Positions 28,742 to 38,335 are shown, counted from the stretch's first letter. The stretch is 46,200 nucleotides of DNA from Novosphingobium sp. HII-3 (GCF_002916655.1 NZ_PPSM01000019.1:1-46200), one strand, 5' to 3'. Made by a program: numbers and translations. The notes: generated from the letters alone by a model not told the origin.

Positions 28742-31239
28742 GCCGCCTTCCCTGCCGGATCGCGGTAGGCGAGCAGCCTGAGCGCATTGATGACGACGAG
28801 CAGCGTCGATCCCTCATGAACCGCCACCGCTGGCCCAATGCCGAGGCCGAGGATGGTAGCAGGCACCAGGAAGGCGACGACACCCAGGCTGACGAAGACG
28901 TTCTGCCGGATGATTCCACGGGTATGGCGGCTAAGACCGACTGCGAATGGCAGGTGCGCCAGATCGTCGGCCATCAGCGCCACGTCGGCTGTCTCCAGCG
29001 CAACGTCCGACCCCGCCGCGCCCATCGCGATGCCGACCGTGGCGCTTGCCATCGCCGGCGCATCGTTCACGCCGTCGCCCACCATCGCGACCTTGTCTTC
29101 GCCGGCGAGCTTCTTGATCGCGGCAACCTTGTCTTCGGGCATGAGGTCGCCCCACGCTTCGTCGATCCCGACTTCGTCGGCGATCGCTTCGGCGACTTTC
29201 TGGTGATCGCCGGAGATCATTATCATCCGCGACACGCCCATCTCGTGCAGCCGACGCAACGCGGTCTTGGCAGCTTCGCGAGGCGTGTCCATCAGGCCGA
29301 TCGCGCCCAGGTCGCGGTCCCCCTTGCGGACCACCATTGTCGTGCGGCCGTTCTCGCGCAGCTTCGCGATTGCGTCCTGCGCGCCCTGCCCCAGCGCCGG
29401 AATGCCCTCACTTCCGAACATCTCGGCCTTGCCGATCCACACCGTCTCGCCATCCACGCTCGCGGTGACGCCCCGACCGGTCAGGCTCTTGAGGTCGCCG
29501 GCAGTCGGCACGGCACGATCGTTCAGACGTTCGCGGCCGTCCTTGACGATCGCTTGGGCCAGGGGATGGTCGCTCAACGCTTCGACGGCGACAGCCAGCG
29601 CCAGCAACTCGCCTTCATCGGCGCCATCGACGGGCACGACATCAGTGATGCGCGGACGACCTTCGGTCAGCGTGCCCGTCTTGTCGAAAGCGATCGCTTT
29701 GAGCGACCCGAGGTTTTCGAGCGGTGCACCGCCCTTCACGAGCACGCCGCCCCGCGCTGCACGGGCAACGCCCGACAGGACCGCGCTCGGCGTTGCGATC
29801 GCGAGCGCGCACGGGCTTGCCGCCACCAGCACCGCCATCGCGCGATAGAAGCTGTCGCGGAACGGCTCGTCGACGACCACCCATGCGAACAGCAGGAGCA
29901 CTGACAGGACCAGGACGGCGGGCACGAAGATCCGTTCGAACCGGTCGGTGAAGCGCTGCGTCGGCGACTTCTGCGTCTCCGCTTCGCTCACCATCTTCAC
30001 GACCTTGGCAAGCGCGCTTTCATTGGAACGGCGTGTCACCTCGATCTCGATCGCGCCGCCGCCGTTGATCGTACCAGCAAAAACCCGGCTTTGCGCGTCG
30101 ACTGCATCGGGCTTGGCGCGTGCCGCTGCGGCATCTGCGACCGGCACCTTGTCGACCGGGATGCTTTCACCCGTGACCGGGGCCTGGTTGATCGCGCTGG
30201 TGCCCTTGATGACGAAGCCGTCGGCAGGCAGGCGCTCGTTCGGGCGGACGATGGCAATGTCCCCGACGACCATCTGCTCGACCGGGATTTCGCTGGTCTG
30301 CCCGCCGCGTCGCACGGTCGCGGTTTCGGGCGCGAGCTTCGCCAGCGCCTCGATCGCCTTCTTGGCGCGGCCCATTGCATAATGCTCAAGCGCATGGCCG
30401 AGGCTGAACAGGAACAGCAGCAGCGCACCTTCGGCCCATGCGCCCAGCGCAGCGGCGCCGGCCGCAGCGACCAACATCAGCGTGTCGATCTCGAACTTCT
30501 TCATCCGGAGGTTGTCGATCGCCTCGCGCAGCGTGAAGAATCCGCCGAAGAAATAGGCTGCGATATAGCAGGCGGTCGGCAGCCATTCGGGCGCGCCAGC
30601 GACCAGCCTCTCGATCGCGTAGCCGATCCCCAGCAGCGCGCCACAGGCGAGCGCGAAGATCAGCTCGGTATTGGGGCCGAGAAATTCGGCGTGGCTATGG
30701 TCGTGGCCATCGCCGGGGCCGTGCTTCTCTTCGCCCGCGCCGTGGCCCCCGGGGCCGTGGTCGTGGCCGGCATGTTCATCGGCAGCGACCCGCTTGCCCA
30801 CCCTCACCTTCAGCTTGCGAAGCGCAGCGCGCACCTCCTCTTCGGTGGTTTCGCGGCGATCATATTCGACCCGGACAGACCCGCTGGTGCTGGCGCTTGC
30901 CTGGACCACGCCGGGCAAGGCGCACAGCGCATCGCTGACCGTGCGCGCCCGACGTTCGTGGTTGATCCCCGTCACCTGCCAGATCGCATGGCCGTAGCGC
31001 TCGGTGATTTCGGCACCTGCGGCGCGCACCATTTCGCGCAACCGTGGCAGCGGCAGCTTGGCGGCATCGAAATGGATGCACAGCGCCGCTGGCGTGTTGC
31101 CGTCGAGACAGATCACATGCGCCCGCTCGACACCTTCGCGCTTTGACAGGGTTGATACGAGACGGTCCAGGCAGGCATCGGCCGCGTCAGGAAGGTCCGG
31201 CAACAACACTGGAATGTCGAGTTCGAGCTTGTCGTTCAT
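28738..31239 (-). CDS. P1B-4-type heavy-metal transporting ATPase
   Basis: The 833-residue protein has P-type core motifs: DKTGTLT (phosphorylated Asp), TGES and GDGVNDAPA. The membrane motif is SPC (ASPCALAIATP), and a later HEGST lies in the last membrane segment, the pair that marks P1B-4 pumps (Co, Zn, Cd or Fe export). The N-terminus has two metal-binding-like domains without a CxxC, then a His-rich linker (GHDHGPGGHG and a further His run). The ATG at 31239 overlaps the CDF stop as ATGA; the longer frame reads through the CDF gene and is rejected. Confidence 0.9.
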   Translation of the reverse strand: MNDKLELDIPVLLPDLPDAADACLDRLVSTLSKREGVERAHVICLDGNTPAALCIHFDAAKLPLPRLREMVRAAGAEITERYGHAIWQVTGINHERRARTVSDALCALPGVVQASASTSGSVRVEYDRRETTEEEVRAALRKLKVRVGKRVAADEHAGHDHGPGGHGAGEEKHGPGDGHDHSHAEFLGPNTELIFALACGALLGIGYAIERLVAGAPEWLPTACYIAAYFFGGFFTLREAIDNLRMKKFEIDTLMLVAAAGAAALGAWAEGALLLFLFSLGHALEHYAMGRAKKAIEALAKLAPETATVRRGGQTSEIPVEQMVVGDIAIVRPNERLPADGFVIKGTSAINQAPVTGESIPVDKVPVADAAAARAKPDAVDAQSRVFAGTINGGGAIEIEVTRRSNESALAKVVKMVSEAETQKSPTQRFTDRFERIFVPAVLVLSVLLLFAWVVVDEPFRDSFYRAMAVLVAASPCALAIATPSAVLSGVARAARGGVLVKGGAPLENLGSLKAIAFDKTGTLTEGRPRITDVVPVDGADEGELLALAVAVEALSDHPLAQAIVKDGRERLNDRAVPTAGDLKSLTGRGVTASVDGETVWIGKAEMFGSEGIPALGQGAQDAIAKLRENGRTTMVVRKGDRDLGAIGLMDTPREAAKTALRRLHEMGVSRMIMISGDHQKVAEAIADEVGIDEAWGDLMPEDKVAAIKKLAGEDKVAMVGDGVNDAPAMASATVGIAMGAAGSDVALETADVALMADDLAHLPFAVGLSRHTRGIIRQNVFVSLGVVAFLVPATILGLGIGPAVAVHEGSTLLVVINALRLLAYRDPAGKAA

Positions 31240-31844
31240 GACGACCTCCTTTCGCTTTTCTTGGTTTCGGCGCGCGCGTCGCGCAGGATTTCGACACCGC
31301 CCTTGATGGCGATGATGGCGGTGGCGAAGCCGACCAGCAGGTCCGGCCAATTGGTACCCAACCACAGCACCAGCACGCCGGCGATCAGGATGCCGCCGTT
31401 GGAAATGAAGTCGTTGAAGCTGAAGGTGGTTGCGGCCCGGAGATTGACGTCCGGATCCTTGAGGCGCTGGAGCAGCCGCAGGCAGAGGTAATTCACGACG
31501 CCGGCGATCGCGGACATGACCATCATGGTAGGTCCGATGGGCTCGCTGCCCTGCACGTAGCGCCGTCCGACATCGATCAAGATGCCGCCCGCGAAGATCA
31601 GCAGCATGACGCCCGAAGCGACCGCGGCGCGTGTCTTCCATGTCTGGCCCCGGGTGAGCGCCACAAGGCTCAGCGCATACACAGCCGTATCGGACAGGTT
31701 GTCGACGCCGTTGGCGATCAGCGCGCTCGAGTCCGCGAAGAAGCCGGAAACGAAGAAGCCCGCAGCGATCGCCGCGTTCAGCAGCAGGACGATCCACAGT
31801 GTGCGGCGCTCCTGCCCGCCATTGTTGTCGTTGCCCGGGATCAT
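31236..31844 (-). CDS. CDF-type cation transporter
   Basis: The 202-residue protein has about six membrane segments and the CDF layout. TM2 carries ADSSALIANGVDNLSD. In TM5 the usual HxxxD is replaced by FNDFISN (D-x3-N). There is no long C-terminal cytoplasmic domain, so it is shorter than YiiP. It exports divalent metal by family, but ion choice may differ with the altered site. It overlaps both neighbours by 4 bp. Confidence 0.8.
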   Translation of the reverse strand: MIPGNDNNGGQERRTLWIVLLLNAAIAAGFFVSGFFADSSALIANGVDNLSDTAVYALSLVALTRGQTWKTRAAVASGVMLLIFAGGILIDVGRRYVQGSEPIGPTMMVMSAIAGVVNYLCLRLLQRLKDPDVNLRAATTFSFNDFISNGGILIAGVLVLWLGTNWPDLLVGFATAIIAIKGGVEILRDARAETKKSERRSS

Positions 31845-32527
31845 CCCATCATCTCCTCAAGTGTCAGCAGGGCCAGGAAGCCGACGAAAAACATCGAGCT
31901 GATGAGCGGGGTGTCGGGTTTCTCGTGCGCCTCGACCAGCAACTCCTCCGTGACGAGGTAGAGCAGCGCCATCAGCCCGAAGCTGAGGAAGCCGGCGATC
32001 ATCACCGGCGACAGCGCGGCGACCGGCACGGCAGCGAGCGCGCCGATCGGCAGCAGCAGGGCCAATGCCGAGACGATCACGATGATGCGCAAGCGCGAGC
32101 GATAGGTTTCCGCCAGCTCGTCGGTCAGCGTCAGTCCCAGAAATAACACTTCCAGAGTGAGCGCGATCGTCAGCAGGAGACCTGCCTTCTCGCCCGCCAC
32201 GAAAGCGAGGCCGAGCACCAGGCCGTCGACCAGAATGTCGATGCCGATCGCGGCGAGTAGCGCCATCGGCCCCTTGAAGCGGGCCTCAAGAGCCTTGAGC
32301 CCCAGCATGGTCGCGACGCCCGCCGCCCCGCCGATCAACGTCGCGCTGGGCGATGCCTCATGCTTGACCTGCGGCAGGATTTCGGTCGCTGCCGCCGCGA
32401 ACACGACGCCGGCAGCGAGATGCTGTAGGCCCGCCACGAGGCCAGGTTTCAACTTGGTGCGGCTCGCGACAATCGCGCCGAGCACGACCGCCAGCACAGG
32501 CGCAAGCGTATAGAGCAGTGCCTGCAT
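31841..32527 (-). CDS. ZIP-family metal transporter
   Basis: The 228-residue protein has about eight membrane segments. TM4 contains LQHLAAGVVFAAAATEILP and TM5 GIDILVDGLVLGLAF, resembling ZIP motifs (histidine in TM4; here D-x3-D in TM5 in place of the usual H-x3-E). ZIP proteins usually bring metal in, which is odd in an export cluster. The ATG at 32527 lies 3 bp after the upstream stop. The end overlaps the CDF start (ATGA). Confidence 0.75.
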   Translation of the reverse strand: MQALLYTLAPVLAVVLGAIVASRTKLKPGLVAGLQHLAAGVVFAAAATEILPQVKHEASPSATLIGGAAGVATMLGLKALEARFKGPMALLAAIGIDILVDGLVLGLAFVAGEKAGLLLTIALTLEVLFLGLTLTDELAETYRSRLRIIVIVSALALLLPIGALAAVPVAALSPVMIAGFLSFGLMALLYLVTEELLVEAHEKPDTPLISSMFFVGFLALLTLEEMMG

Positions 32528-32530
32528 TTC

Positions 32531-32995
32531 CTAGGACTCCTCCGGGGTTCGGTGGCAGACGCGGATCTTCCCGCGTCGCGTGAACGCGATCGATCCGCCC
32601 GCCACGACAGCCCGCGAATGGTCGCCGCGAAACTCGTCACCGGTTCGCTGCGCGCGCAGGATCTCGGTCCTGCCCTTCGGCAGCCAGGTGACGGCCATTT
32701 TCAAGCCGTCATCGATGAAGTCGACATCGGCGCGTGTGCCGTCGTCGCAGTACATGATGCGCTGCGCGATTAGTTTCGACGTCAGATGCTTTTCATGCGC
32801 CGGCTCGGTAGGCTGGGTCGGCGCTGGATTACACGCCCCTATAACCGCCCCGGAGACGAGAACGACGCCGAGGCGCGCGATCGCCAGACCGGCCCGATTC
32901 AGGCCGCACAAGGTTGTCACATTTGAAATCGACGTGTCAGACATCGGTCTCTTCCGACGAAGCGCCCTGTGGCGTTCGAAGGCAGGGCAGTTCAT
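32531..32995 (-). CDS. Predicted lipoprotein, MliC-like
   Basis: The product is 154 residues from the ATG at 32995 (which overlaps the upstream stop as ATGA) or 137 from the ATG at 32944. The signal ends in a lipobox (VIGAC). The mature part has MYCDDGTRADVDFIDD, a basic middle, and a final KIRVCHR, resembling MliC/PliC C-type lysozyme inhibitors (Cys-Asp-Gly start and late Cys). The inhibitory serine/lysine loop is not obvious, so inhibitor activity is inference. It sits between another MliC-like gene and the ZIP gene. Confidence 0.6.
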   Translation of the reverse strand: MNCPAFERHRALRRKRPMSDTSISNVTTLCGLNRAGLAIARLGVVLVSGAVIGACNPAPTQPTEPAHEKHLTSKLIAQRIMYCDDGTRADVDFIDDGLKMAVTWLPKGRTEILRAQRTGDEFRGDHSRAVVAGGSIAFTRRGKIRVCHRTPEES

Positions 32996-33369
32996 CGCGT
33001 GCCTTCCCGCTCGCAGATCCGGGTACGGCCATCGCCTTCCACGATGGTGAGCTGCGACCCCTTGAAGGTCGCGGTGGCTGTTTCGCCGACATATTGCAGG
33101 CCCTGCGCTGGCGCGGTCAGCATCATCGGCGGTCCCCCGTTGGAGCGCCGCAAATCGATCTGCAGGCCGTTGTCCTTGTAATCGACGAACAGCGGTTCCC
33201 CGTCGGAACAGCGATATCTATGCCGCCCCATTTCCCCGGTCGCCACGGCGCTGTCGGACGAATGGATCTGCTGCTCCGTTGGCGGGGCTGGCGGCTTTCT
33301 TTCCGAGCACGCCGCGAGCCCGACAACGAGGATGACGGCGGGCAGCACCCGCTTACAGTGCATCATCAT
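32992..33369 (-). CDS. Predicted lipoprotein, MliC-like
   Basis: The 125-residue product has a clear signal and lipobox (VGLAAC). The mature part begins YRCSDGEPLFVDYKDNGLQI and ends RTRICER, the MliC-like pattern of a Cys near a conserved Asp-Gly and a late Cys. It resembles its downstream neighbour. Both overlaps are 4 bp (ATGA), so it is firmly within the metal cluster. Alternatives include a general metal- or substrate-binding lipoprotein. Confidence 0.65.
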   Translation of the reverse strand: MMMHCKRVLPAVILVVGLAACSERKPPAPPTEQQIHSSDSAVATGEMGRHRYRCSDGEPLFVDYKDNGLQIDLRRSNGGPPMMLTAPAQGLQYVGETATATFKGSQLTIVEGDGRTRICEREGTR

Positions 33370-33854
33370 CGCGCCTTCCTCCTGTAGCGGAAGGGGACGC
33401 GCTGACGATTGATAGCCCGGGCAGGCTGACCTACCCGCCAGCGGAGATAGGTTGCGAGGCGATCGTCAGATTCGACCATCAGGGATCGCAGGCGGCGCAA
33501 CATCATCGCCGCGAACGGCAGGGAGAGCGCCCCGCGCAGCGTGCAGCTATGCGTTAGCCTGGTGCCGCCATCGTCCCCCGCCAGCTCGTACCGCTCTTCG
33601 AGCGTGAACAGATAGGGGATGCCGCAGGACCAAGCGAAGGCGTGCGGTTTATCGAATCGATCAATCCGTGCTGGCGTCCGAATTGGCCGGGTGATGCCCT
33701 GGATCGCAAAGGTGCATTCTGTGTCGCCGAGCCGGGACGGATCATCGAGAAATACGAGCGGACTCCACGCCCGGCGATGATCCGGATCGGTGAGTGCCGA
33801 CCAGATGCGCAGTGGCCCGCCGTGAAGCATCGAGCTGGTTATGGTGCGAGGCAT
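33366..33854 (-). CDS. SRPBCC-family protein
   Basis: The 162-residue product fits the START/polyketide-cyclase-like fold: IWSALTDPDHRRAWSPL at the start, a strand-rich middle, and a long C-terminal helix (MMLRRLRSLMVESDDRLATYL). These proteins bind hydrophobic ligands; the ligand is unknown. The ATG at 33854 matches the fold start. It is the first gene of the seven-gene leftward cluster, just after the strong hairpin that follows the RND operon, so a promoter is needed in 33855-33870 or transcription must pass the hairpin. Confidence 0.7.
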   Translation of the reverse strand: MPRTITSSMLHGGPLRIWSALTDPDHRRAWSPLVFLDDPSRLGDTECTFAIQGITRPIRTPARIDRFDKPHAFAWSCGIPYLFTLEERYELAGDDGGTRLTHSCTLRGALSLPFAAMMLRRLRSLMVESDDRLATYLRWRVGQPARAINRQRVPFRYRRKAR

Positions 33855-33870
33855 ATCCCCATCTCCCAGA

Positions 33871-33905
33871 GATGGGCGGGGCGATCGCGGATCGCCCCGC
33901 CCATC
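33871..33905 (-). terminator. 16-bp perfect hairpin after the RND pump gene
   Basis: Bases 33871-33886 and 33890-33905 are perfect complements with a three-base loop. The hairpin starts 2 bp after the RND stop codon (33908-33910) on the minus strand. It is very GC-rich with no T-run, so it may stop or attenuate transcription and stabilise the upstream mRNA. Confidence 0.65.
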
Positions 33906-33907
33906 CA

Positions 33908-36900
33908 TCAGGCCAAGTTGTTCACGAAGGTCTGACCGTGGTCGTCCCCTTCATGCTCCTCATTGTAGTGCTCGGGTTTCTCGATCACTTTCTGCCCGAA
34001 CCGGGCATAGAGTGTCGGCAGCACGAACAGCGTAAGAAGCGTCGCCGAGATCAGACCGCCGATGACGACCGTCGCCAAAGGCTTTTGAACCTCTGCGCCG
34101 GCGCCTTCGCCCAGCGCCATCGGCACGAAGCCGAGGCTGGCGACTAGCGCGGTCATGATGACGGGTCGCAGACGCTGCATCGCGCCAACATGCGCGGCTT
34201 CCTCGCGGCTCATCCCTGATCGGATCAGATCTTGGATCGAGCTGACCATGACGAGGCCGTTGAGGACCGCGATGCCCGAGAGGGCGATGAAGCCCACTGC
34301 CGCCGAGATCGAGAAGTCCATGCCCCGCAGGAACAGCAACAGGACGCCGCCCACCAGCGCGAAAGGCACGCCGGTGAACACGATCGCGGCGTCGCGGACC
34401 GATCCCAACGCCCCGTAGAGGAGCAGCAGGATCAAGATGAAGCAAGCCGGAATGACCAGCTTCAGCCGTTCGCTTGCCGATTGGAGGTTCTCGAACTGGC
34501 CGCCCCATTCGAGATAGGTGCCGGCAGGCAGCCGGAGTTGGCTGCCGATCGCCGCCTGCGCATCCGCCACGACGGATCCGACGTCGCGGCCACGCACGTT
34601 GGCTTGCACCACCACGCGCCGCTTGCCGTTCTCGCGGCTGATCTGGTTCGGACCATCGACCACCTTGATCTCGGCGACGCTGGACAGCGGTACATAGCCG
34701 CCGCCTGCCACCGGCACCTGCACCTGTTGGAGCAGGCCGATGTCGGCACGCTGCGCCTCCGACAGGCGGATCACCACGGGGAAGCGACGGTCGCCCTCGA
34801 AGATCTGGCCCGATGTTCGCCCGCCGATCGTCGCAGTCACGGTGTCCTGCACATCCTGAGCCGTAACGCCCAACCGCGCCATCGCGTCGCGGTTGACGCG
34901 AATGTCGAGCATGGGAAGACCGGTCGTCTGCTCCACCTTCACGTCCGCTGCGCCTTGCGTTCTGCGCAGCACCGCCGCGATTTGCTCGGCCGTCCGGTTC
35001 ATCTGGTTGAAGTCGTCCCCGAACACCTTCACCGCGATGTCGCCGCGCACGCCGGCGATCAGCTCGTTGAAGCGCATCTGGATGGGCTGGGTGATCTCGT
35101 AGGCATTTCCCGGAATCTTCGCGAGATTACCCTCGATCCGGCTGACCAGCTCCTCCTTGGGAAGCTCAGGATCCGGCCAATCCTTGCGCGGCTTCAGGAT
35201 GACGAACATGTCGGTCGCGTTCGGCGGCATCGGGTCGGCCGCCAGCTCGGCGGTGCCCGTCTTGGAATAGACGAATTGCACCTCCGGCTGCTTCGACATC
35301 ATCCGCTCGATCGGCACCTGCATCGCCTGGCTCTGCTGGACCGACGTTGCCGGAATGCGGAGCGACTGGATCAGCAAATCGCCTTCGTCGAGCTGCGGCA
35401 GGAACACCGAGCCGAGCGTAGTGAAAGCAAGCGCCGCCACCACAAGGCTTCCCACACCCGCACCGATCGTCAGCGTCGGGCGCTTCATGGCCCGGTCGAG
35501 ACCGGGTTCGTAGCGCTTCTTCAGCCACGTGATGATGCGGCCGTCCTTCTCCTCGACCTTCTTCGACAGCCAGATCGCAATCATCGCCGGCACGAAGGTG
35601 AGAGAGAGGATGAAGGCGAAGGCGAGCGCGATGATGACGGTCAGCGCCATCGGTCCGAACGTTTTACCCTCCACGCCGGTCAGCGTGAGCAGCGGTACGT
35701 AGACGAGGATGATGATTGCCTGCCCGTAAACCGAGGGGCGGATCATCTCGCGAGCGGCGGCTGCCACGGTCGCGAGCCGTTCCTTGACGCTGAGCAATCG
35801 GCCTTCATGATGCTGTTGCTCGGCAAGCCGGCGCAGCGCGTTTTCGACAATGATGACGGCGCCGTCGACGATCAGACCGAAGTCCAAAGCCCCAAGGCTC
35901 ATCAGATTGGCCGAGACCCCAGCGCGCAGCATACCAAAGCCTGTCAGCATCATGGTGATCGGGATGACCAACGCCGCGATCAGGGCCGCACGGAAGTTGC
36001 CGAGCAGCAGGAAGAGCACGACGATGACCAGCACCGCGCCTTCGGACAGGTTTTTCGCGACCGTCTTGATCGTCGAATTGACCAGCTCGGTGCGGTTCAG
36101 CACCGGCTGAATTACGACGTCAGGAGGCAGCGAAGCGTTGATCGTCTTCAGTTTCTCAGCGACCGCGGTCGACACGATGCGGCTGTTCTCGCCGATCCGC
36201 ATGATCGCCGTGCCGACGACGACTTCGGTACCGTTCTCCGATGCCGAACCCATGCGGATCGCCTGACCCGTCTTCACAGTCGCAACTTGTTCGACCGTGA
36301 TCGGCACGCCGTTACGTGTCGCGATCACGGTCCTGGCCAACTCGCTGGCATTGCGAACGAGCGCATCCGAGCGAACAGCCAGACCTTCGCCATTGCGATT
36401 GACGAAGCCACCGCCGACGCTGGTGTTATTGCGCTCCAGCGCATTTCCCAGGTCCGTCAGCGTGATGCCGAGCGAGGCCAGCTTCTGCACGTCGGGCACG
36501 ACGAGGAACTGCTTGGCGTAACCGCCAATCGAGTCGACACCGGCGAGGCCCGGTGTGGTCTTCAGAAGCGGCGTCACGATCCAGTCCTGCGCGGTGCGCA
36601 GGTAGGTCGCCTTGTCCTCTTCGGTCGTCAGTCGCTCGCCCTCTGGCGTGATGTAGCTGCCATCGGGCTGTTGGCCCGGTTCACCGGGCTTGTGCTTGTC
36701 GTCCTCGCGATGATCGAGACGAACGGTGTACATGTACACCTCGCCCAGGCCTGTCGCGATCGGACCCATTTCAGGGTTCACGCCGTCGGGCAGATTCTCT
36801 TGCACGCCCCGCAGACGCTCGCCCACCTGCTGGCGGGCGAAATAGATGTCCGTCGCGTCCGAAAAGACCGCCGTGATCTGCGCGAAGCCGTTGCGGCTCA

Positions 36901-37153
36901 ACGAGCGCGTATATTCCAGGCCGGGGGTGCCGGCGAGCGCGGTTTCGATTGGAAACGACACCTGCTTCTCGACCAGCTCGGGCGAGAGGGCAGGCGCGCG
37001 GACGTTGATCTGGACCTGATTGTTGGTGATGTCCGGCACCGCGTCGATCGGTAGCCGGTAGAGGGAAAAGGCGCCGATGGCGGCGACGATGACGGTGAGG
37101 AGCAGGACTAGCCAGCGCTTCTCGACCGCCCAGGTTACGATACGGGCGATCAT
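33908..37153 (-). CDS. czcA: CzcA/CusA-family RND heavy-metal efflux pump
   Basis: The 1081-residue protein has the RND length and layout: a first membrane helix (residues about 14-31), a large periplasmic loop, a central membrane block with LDFGLIVDGAVIIVENALRR (the conserved acidic proton-relay region of HME-RND pumps), a second loop and a final membrane block. It drives metal export across both membranes with the adaptor and outer-membrane genes upstream. DFGLIVDGAV points to the divalent (CzcA/CnrA/NccA) rather than the Cu/Ag group. It lies 3 bp after the adaptor gene. Confidence 0.92.
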   Translation of the reverse strand: MIARIVTWAVEKRWLVLLLTVIVAAIGAFSLYRLPIDAVPDITNNQVQINVRAPALSPELVEKQVSFPIETALAGTPGLEYTRSLSRNGFAQITAVFSDATDIYFARQQVGERLRGVQENLPDGVNPEMGPIATGLGEVYMYTVRLDHREDDKHKPGEPGQQPDGSYITPEGERLTTEEDKATYLRTAQDWIVTPLLKTTPGLAGVDSIGGYAKQFLVVPDVQKLASLGITLTDLGNALERNNTSVGGGFVNRNGEGLAVRSDALVRNASELARTVIATRNGVPITVEQVATVKTGQAIRMGSASENGTEVVVGTAIMRIGENSRIVSTAVAEKLKTINASLPPDVVIQPVLNRTELVNSTIKTVAKNLSEGAVLVIVVLFLLLGNFRAALIAALVIPITMMLTGFGMLRAGVSANLMSLGALDFGLIVDGAVIIVENALRRLAEQQHHEGRLLSVKERLATVAAAAREMIRPSVYGQAIIILVYVPLLTLTGVEGKTFGPMALTVIIALAFAFILSLTFVPAMIAIWLSKKVEEKDGRIITWLKKRYEPGLDRAMKRPTLTIGAGVGSLVVAALAFTTLGSVFLPQLDEGDLLIQSLRIPATSVQQSQAMQVPIERMMSKQPEVQFVYSKTGTAELAADPMPPNATDMFVILKPRKDWPDPELPKEELVSRIEGNLAKIPGNAYEITQPIQMRFNELIAGVRGDIAVKVFGDDFNQMNRTAEQIAAVLRRTQGAADVKVEQTTGLPMLDIRVNRDAMARLGVTAQDVQDTVTATIGGRTSGQIFEGDRRFPVVIRLSEAQRADIGLLQQVQVPVAGGGYVPLSSVAEIKVVDGPNQISRENGKRRVVVQANVRGRDVGSVVADAQAAIGSQLRLPAGTYLEWGGQFENLQSASERLKLVIPACFILILLLLYGALGSVRDAAIVFTGVPFALVGGVLLLFLRGMDFSISAAVGFIALSGIAVLNGLVMVSSIQDLIRSGMSREEAAHVGAMQRLRPVIMTALVASLGFVPMALGEGAGAEVQKPLATVVIGGLISATLLTLFVLPTLYARFGQKVIEKPEHYNEEHEGDDHGQTFVNNLA

Positions 37154-37156
37154 GGC

Positions 37157-38335
37157 TTAATCCTCGTGGCTCGCTTCGCCCTTGCCGATCTCGGCCTTGA
37201 GCGTGAAACTTCCGGTGGTGGCGATCTGTTCGTTGCCGGTCAGGCCCGACCGGACGATCACCGTGTCGCCCGACGCATCGCCGAGCTGGACCGGGGTCGC
37301 CTTGAAGCCGGTGGGCGTGCGCACGAACACGACCGACTTGCCCTCGAAACTCTGGACCGCCGTCGTCGGCACGCGGACCGCCCCGCTCCCGCCGCTGCCC
37401 GTGAGCTGCACGGCTGCCGTCACAGGCTCGCCGACCCGCCATTCGCCACCGCGATTGTCGAGGGTGGCGAGCGCAGGCACGAGCCGCGTCTGCGGATCAA
37501 GCGCCGGCGACACGAAGGTCACGCGGGCGGTCGCCTGACGGCCTGCCGCCTTCACCAGCACCGTATTGCCGGGACGCACCCGGCCCGCATCCTCGGGCTT
37601 GAGATTAAGCGCGATCGACACCTGGCTCAGGTTGGCGATGCGATAGAGTTCGGCATCCGCCGCGACCGTTTGTCCCAGCGTCACGGGGCGCGCAATGATC
37701 TGGCCCGAGATCGGCGCGGCAATGCCGAGCCGGTTGAGCCCGCCGCCGCCGACACCCGCCGCCGAAACCATGCTCTGCGCCTGCGTCAGGGCGATCCGCG
37801 CCTCCGTCGCCGCTGTGCGGGCGGCGATCAGATCCTGTTCAGGGGAGACTCTCTGCGCGAACAGCCGCTGTTCGCGCGCGAGGTTCGAATTAGCGAGCTG
37901 AAGCCGCGCCCGCGCCGCCTCGACCTCGCCCTTGATCTGCGCCGCCTCGCGGCTTTCGATGACCGCAATGGTCTGGCCGCGTCCGACCGATTGGCCGAGG
38001 TTACGGGTGAGCGCGACCACGCGTCCCGCAATTGCGGCCGAGACGACCTGCGTTCCCTGTGGGTCGCCCTCGATGATCGCGGGCAGCTCGATCGTCCCGG
38101 CCCCGCCGATGATCGGCCGTCCGACCTGGACGCCCGCTGTGGCGATCTGGTCGGCACCCAATGTGACGACGCCTTCACCGGCATGACCGCCTTCAGCACC
38201 GCCCTTTTCCGTGCCCGCTGCCGTCTCATTGGCAGCTGCGCCTTCGGCAGTTGCCTCGTTTCCGCCATCCTTGCCGCCGCAGGCAGCCAAGAGCAGGGCG
38301 AGCGACGCCGCGCCCGCGAGATAAAAGCTCTTCAT
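37157..38335 (-). CDS. czcB: RND periplasmic adaptor (CzcB-like)
   Basis: The 392-residue protein starts with a signal and lipobox (LLLAAC), a short acidic/Ala-Gly linker, then the membrane-fusion layout: lipoyl-type half motifs (IAGRVVALTRNLGQSVGRGQ and later AAPISGQIIARPVTLGQTV) around a helical hairpin (residues about 130-180), and beta-barrel domains. It bridges the pump and the outer-membrane channel. The ATG at 38335 overlaps the czcC stop by one base. Confidence 0.9.
   Translation of the reverse strand: MKSFYLAGAASLALLLAACGGKDGGNEATAEGAAANETAAGTEKGGAEGGHAGEGVVTLGADQIATAGVQVGRPIIGGAGTIELPAIIEGDPQGTQVVSAAIAGRVVALTRNLGQSVGRGQTIAVIESREAAQIKGEVEAARARLQLANSNLAREQRLFAQRVSPEQDLIAARTAATEARIALTQAQSMVSAAGVGGGGLNRLGIAAPISGQIIARPVTLGQTVAADAELYRIANLSQVSIALNLKPEDAGRVRPGNTVLVKAAGRQATARVTFVSPALDPQTRLVPALATLDNRGGEWRVGEPVTAAVQLTGSGGSGAVRVPTTAVQSFEGKSVVFVRTPTGFKATPVQLGDASGDTVIVRSGLTGNEQIATTGSFTLKAEIGKGEASHED

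Noticed and set aside
34232..37054. 940-codon plus-strand open frame opposite the RND pump gene
   Set aside because: It is His/Arg/Asp-rich antisense of a strongly conserved pump gene and resembles no protein.
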